Assembly: GCA_032209605.1 (NCBI GenBank) | Contig: JASFXZ010000038.1 | Location: forward strand, 2,480,001-2,544,000 | From: Mactromeris polynyma | Lineage: Eukaryota; Mollusca; Bivalvia; Venerida; Mactridae | DNA length: 64,000 bases | Direction of reading: 5' to 3' | Shown: positions 61,500-64,000 of the stretch, one piece after another | Numbering within the stretch: the stretch's first letter is position 1 | How the letters are laid out: each line of letters begins with the position of its first letter | The notes under the pieces: model-generated | The model's input: the letters and a program-made list of their open reading frames with translations, nothing else | Told to the model about the DNA's origin: nothing | Database searches by the model: none | Program-made: the position numbers and the translations under genes

Positions 61500-63555
61500 T
61501 CAGGTTTTGGGTAAAATATATTTATACGAAATATATTTCTTAATATATTATGTTGAATTCGTAAGTGATGATTTAGACATGTATGTGAATATTTTCGAAT
61601 GTTCGGTTTGTCGGGAAACCACAATTAAGTATAAGATATATGTAAGGAAGGAGTGTTTGCCGCAATGGACAATATGACGCTAGAACAGGAACCCGGTAGA
61701 CAATATTTATGTATGATCTTATAGGGTGATGTCCTTTTAAACAAGGACAGTTAGTTAGGAAAATGAAGAAGTCACTAAACGACATACTTTTAATGCACAA
61801 GTACATCTACCGAAAACTCAAGAAGAAACATTTTTACAGATAGTTTGCTTTGCATTCAATTATAAGACAAAGAAAGAATTGTATATTTTTGCATTTTCGT
61901 TCATATTTATCAAAATATATTATCATTGTGCTTTTGCATGAAAGTTTAATTAATGTTTACGACGCATGTGCAGTATAATCATGGTATTTAAGGACAGAAA
62001 GAATGAAACATACCATTTTTCTCAACCCAACTCGTCAATAATCCATGACCCTATCGACACCAATGCTTGACACGCAGTCGACATAAATTAGACTTTGCAT
62101 TGACTAAGCAGAATCCCCGTGAATCATGGATAACAACTAACCGATCGTATTTATAAACTCGTTTACTAAATTAAGCGTGTCACATCCTATGTAAATGTTA
62201 GTATTATCAATTTAGGAAAAAATGTAATTTCGCATGAAACTGCTGCCAAAATGTGTAGTTATATTAATATAATATATTATTAATATAGTTAATGGTTGTG
62301 CCAAGCGTTTTTTACGCCCACTATTACAAAATACCGGTTAAGCGTTCTGTTGTTTCTGTAAATAATTGAATTGCAATTTTCACAGAACGCTCTTGTGTTT
62401 GGAAATGGCAACTGATTACATAGGGTATATATAGTTAATATGTTTACAATATTTTATTGTTGTTAATTAAAATGTTTCAAACCAACGGCTGATACTATAT
62501 TACTGGACCGAGTTCCTACAGTCACCATCGGACTGCGTTGCTACGGTGTATTGCTGGGTAACATTGAAACTCTGTAATTAAGTGTCAACTCCATTTTTGA
62601 ATAATGACTATCTAACTTTAATGTTGTACTATGTATTACACTCTGAATGTTCTCTATGGTGAAAACGGCCATACGTAAATTATATAAGTAAGACATAGCA
62701 TTTTTGGTGATGTAGACAGTTTTTTATAGTTCAAACCCCTCGGTCCCGAGTGTTAGTATCATTTATGGACTTTGTGTGTTTTATTTTCACGGTTCAGTGG
62801 TAAAAGGTGTCATCATGTTATTAAACTAATTTGTGTTGGTACCTGTTAACTTTGAACCGTCGAAAGGTGTTTTTCATTCGGTATTTAATGCATTAAGATA
62901 CGACCATTCCTTGTGTTTCAAATATATTAACTCGTAGAATCAATTTCAAGACTTATTTTAGGCAAATGTTATGATTTCGGTTTAGATAGGAAATAATGGT
63001 TTGGATTGTTCATTGGTAAAGTTTCCTTATTTGTCTAGACCATATTTTAAGTGATATCACTTCATAACATATCTATATTCGTTTTTTTGCGGTAGTGTGG
63101 TTGTCAAGATGAAATTCTGCCAGCGATAAGGTGCCATCGAGGCCTTGTTTCCAGACAAATTCACATGGCGACCTATCCCTTCGACAACACCCGCTTTTTT
63201 TCCCGCGTGTTAGAACAATTCGACTCCGTCACTGTATTTGTTCTCCAAATCACACCAGAACTATTCGCGTAATAGGAATTGTAAATAATTAATTAAGCAT
63301 CTGCAACAGAGAAATCCCCCAATTGCTCTTGCTAGTCTTTCAATAAACTTGTTTTCTATAGAAGTGAAGCTCTTGCTTCAGGATAATTCTTTAAACTTAT
63401 TGATTTCTTATTGTATGTTGCTCGGGCTTCTCTGCTTAGTGTTGTAATTGACACCACTCTACAAATGTACCATTAGTGTTCACCTGTGCATGTAACACAG
63501 TATATGAGAACGTGAGGCAATCTGGATTTTATTCCAAACCCATCATTCATGTTTG
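61500..63555. other. Gene-free AT-rich block
   Basis: An AT near-palindrome lies around 62261-62287. No frame with support and no repeat recognised. Confidence 0.4.
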
Positions 63556-63559
63556 AGCA

Positions 63560-63685
63560 TTGTGTCGCTATTTTCTTTGTAATTGTTCGCTCGTATGTAT
63601 ACAGTTTTTCAGGTCTTCTTGTTCTTTTGTGGTGGCTGAACGCTTTGTATTTGGCAATTCCTACTCGACTTCTTCATTTATTTAT
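63560..63685 (+). repeat. Dispersed repeat D1, copy 6
   Basis: GCATTGTGTCGCTATTTTCT, TTGTAATTGTTCGCTCG, TTCTTTTGTGGTGGCTGAAC, GCTTTGTATTTGGCAATTCC and TACTCGACTTCTTCATTTAT, in the same order as the other copies. Confidence 0.7.
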
Positions 63686-63689
63686 ATGC

Positions 63690-64000
63690 TATTCTTGTAA
63701 CAAATTGCACTAGAACTATTGATAGAATTCAATAATTACCCCTGACCTTTAACGGTAATGTTATATTGGTAATTATATATTTGTATAATGTCTCTTATTT
63801 TATAACACAAAATATGAGTATATTGATCAGTATTAACATGGTACAAACATAATAATCAGTGCATACATATAGATAATAAACGAAGAAAACAAGCGTTTCA
63901 AGAATTTTGGTCTTGGGTTATAACACTAACCTATCGGATTGTTCTAAGAATACAGCCTTGCCATTGGTCAATTTTAATACTATGCAGCAACAACCTTTCA
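63690..64000. other. AT-rich sequence at window end
   Basis: Nothing gene-like or repetitive recognised. Confidence 0.45.

Noticed and set aside
62261..62287. AT palindrome as a possible origin or structure
   Set aside because: Such near-palindromes are expected by chance in TA-rich sequence, and the complement is not exact.

Overview
The window looks like nuclear DNA of an animal with a large, AT-rich, repeat-rich genome, most likely a mollusc and probably a bivalve. That call rests on the low GC content, tRNA-derived SINEs whose 3' tail resembles the tail common in mollusc SINEs, many short TA-flanked inverted-repeat elements, and frequent ACATGTA-type words. It is an inference from pattern; no species can be named from the sequence alone. 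There is no bacterial gene organisation, rRNA, CRISPR array or complete protein-coding gene. No open frame is long, and the longest ones fall on tandem repeats or lack any recognisable domain. The window reads as intergenic or intronic DNA.

Layout. 0.4-0.7 kb holds a decayed hAT-like fragment. 3.27-3.94 kb holds two tRNA-derived SINEs of different families. 5.14-5.39 kb is one copy of a dispersed repeat (D2). 7.01-8.22 kb is a 1.2-kb foldback element. 8.5-9.25 kb has a candidate minus-strand exon and a partial duplicate of its splice acceptor. 9.27-9.45 kb is a TA-flanked MITE (family A). 10.5 kb has a 41-codon ORF of coding-like composition. 11.8-12.07 and 13.46 kb hold inverted-repeat elements. 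17.5-21.7 kb holds four copies of a dispersed repeat (D1). 25.39 and 39.35 kb are strong hairpins. 32.46-33.05 kb is a 25-bp AT-rich array. 40.6-41.2 kb carries repeat D3 and a family A MITE interrupted by a SINE.

41.86-45.06 kb is the most unusual part. It holds four unrelated tandem arrays back to back (22, 74, 23 and 24 bp). The 74-bp array lies inside a TA-flanked MITE of family B. The 23-bp and 24-bp arrays lie in and beside the arms of a foldback element. A fifth array (20 bp, 47.47-47.75 kb) lies in a copy of repeat D2. From 50.8 to 56.1 kb there is a cluster of family A and B MITEs, and a further family B copy, a SINE and a D1 copy lie at 59.6-63.7 kb.

The main theme is birth of minisatellites inside mobile or dispersed elements. 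In three cases (20, 24 and 74 bp) the window holds both the unexpanded form and the expanded form of the same sequence. No operon, defence system or other gene-based system could be supported.
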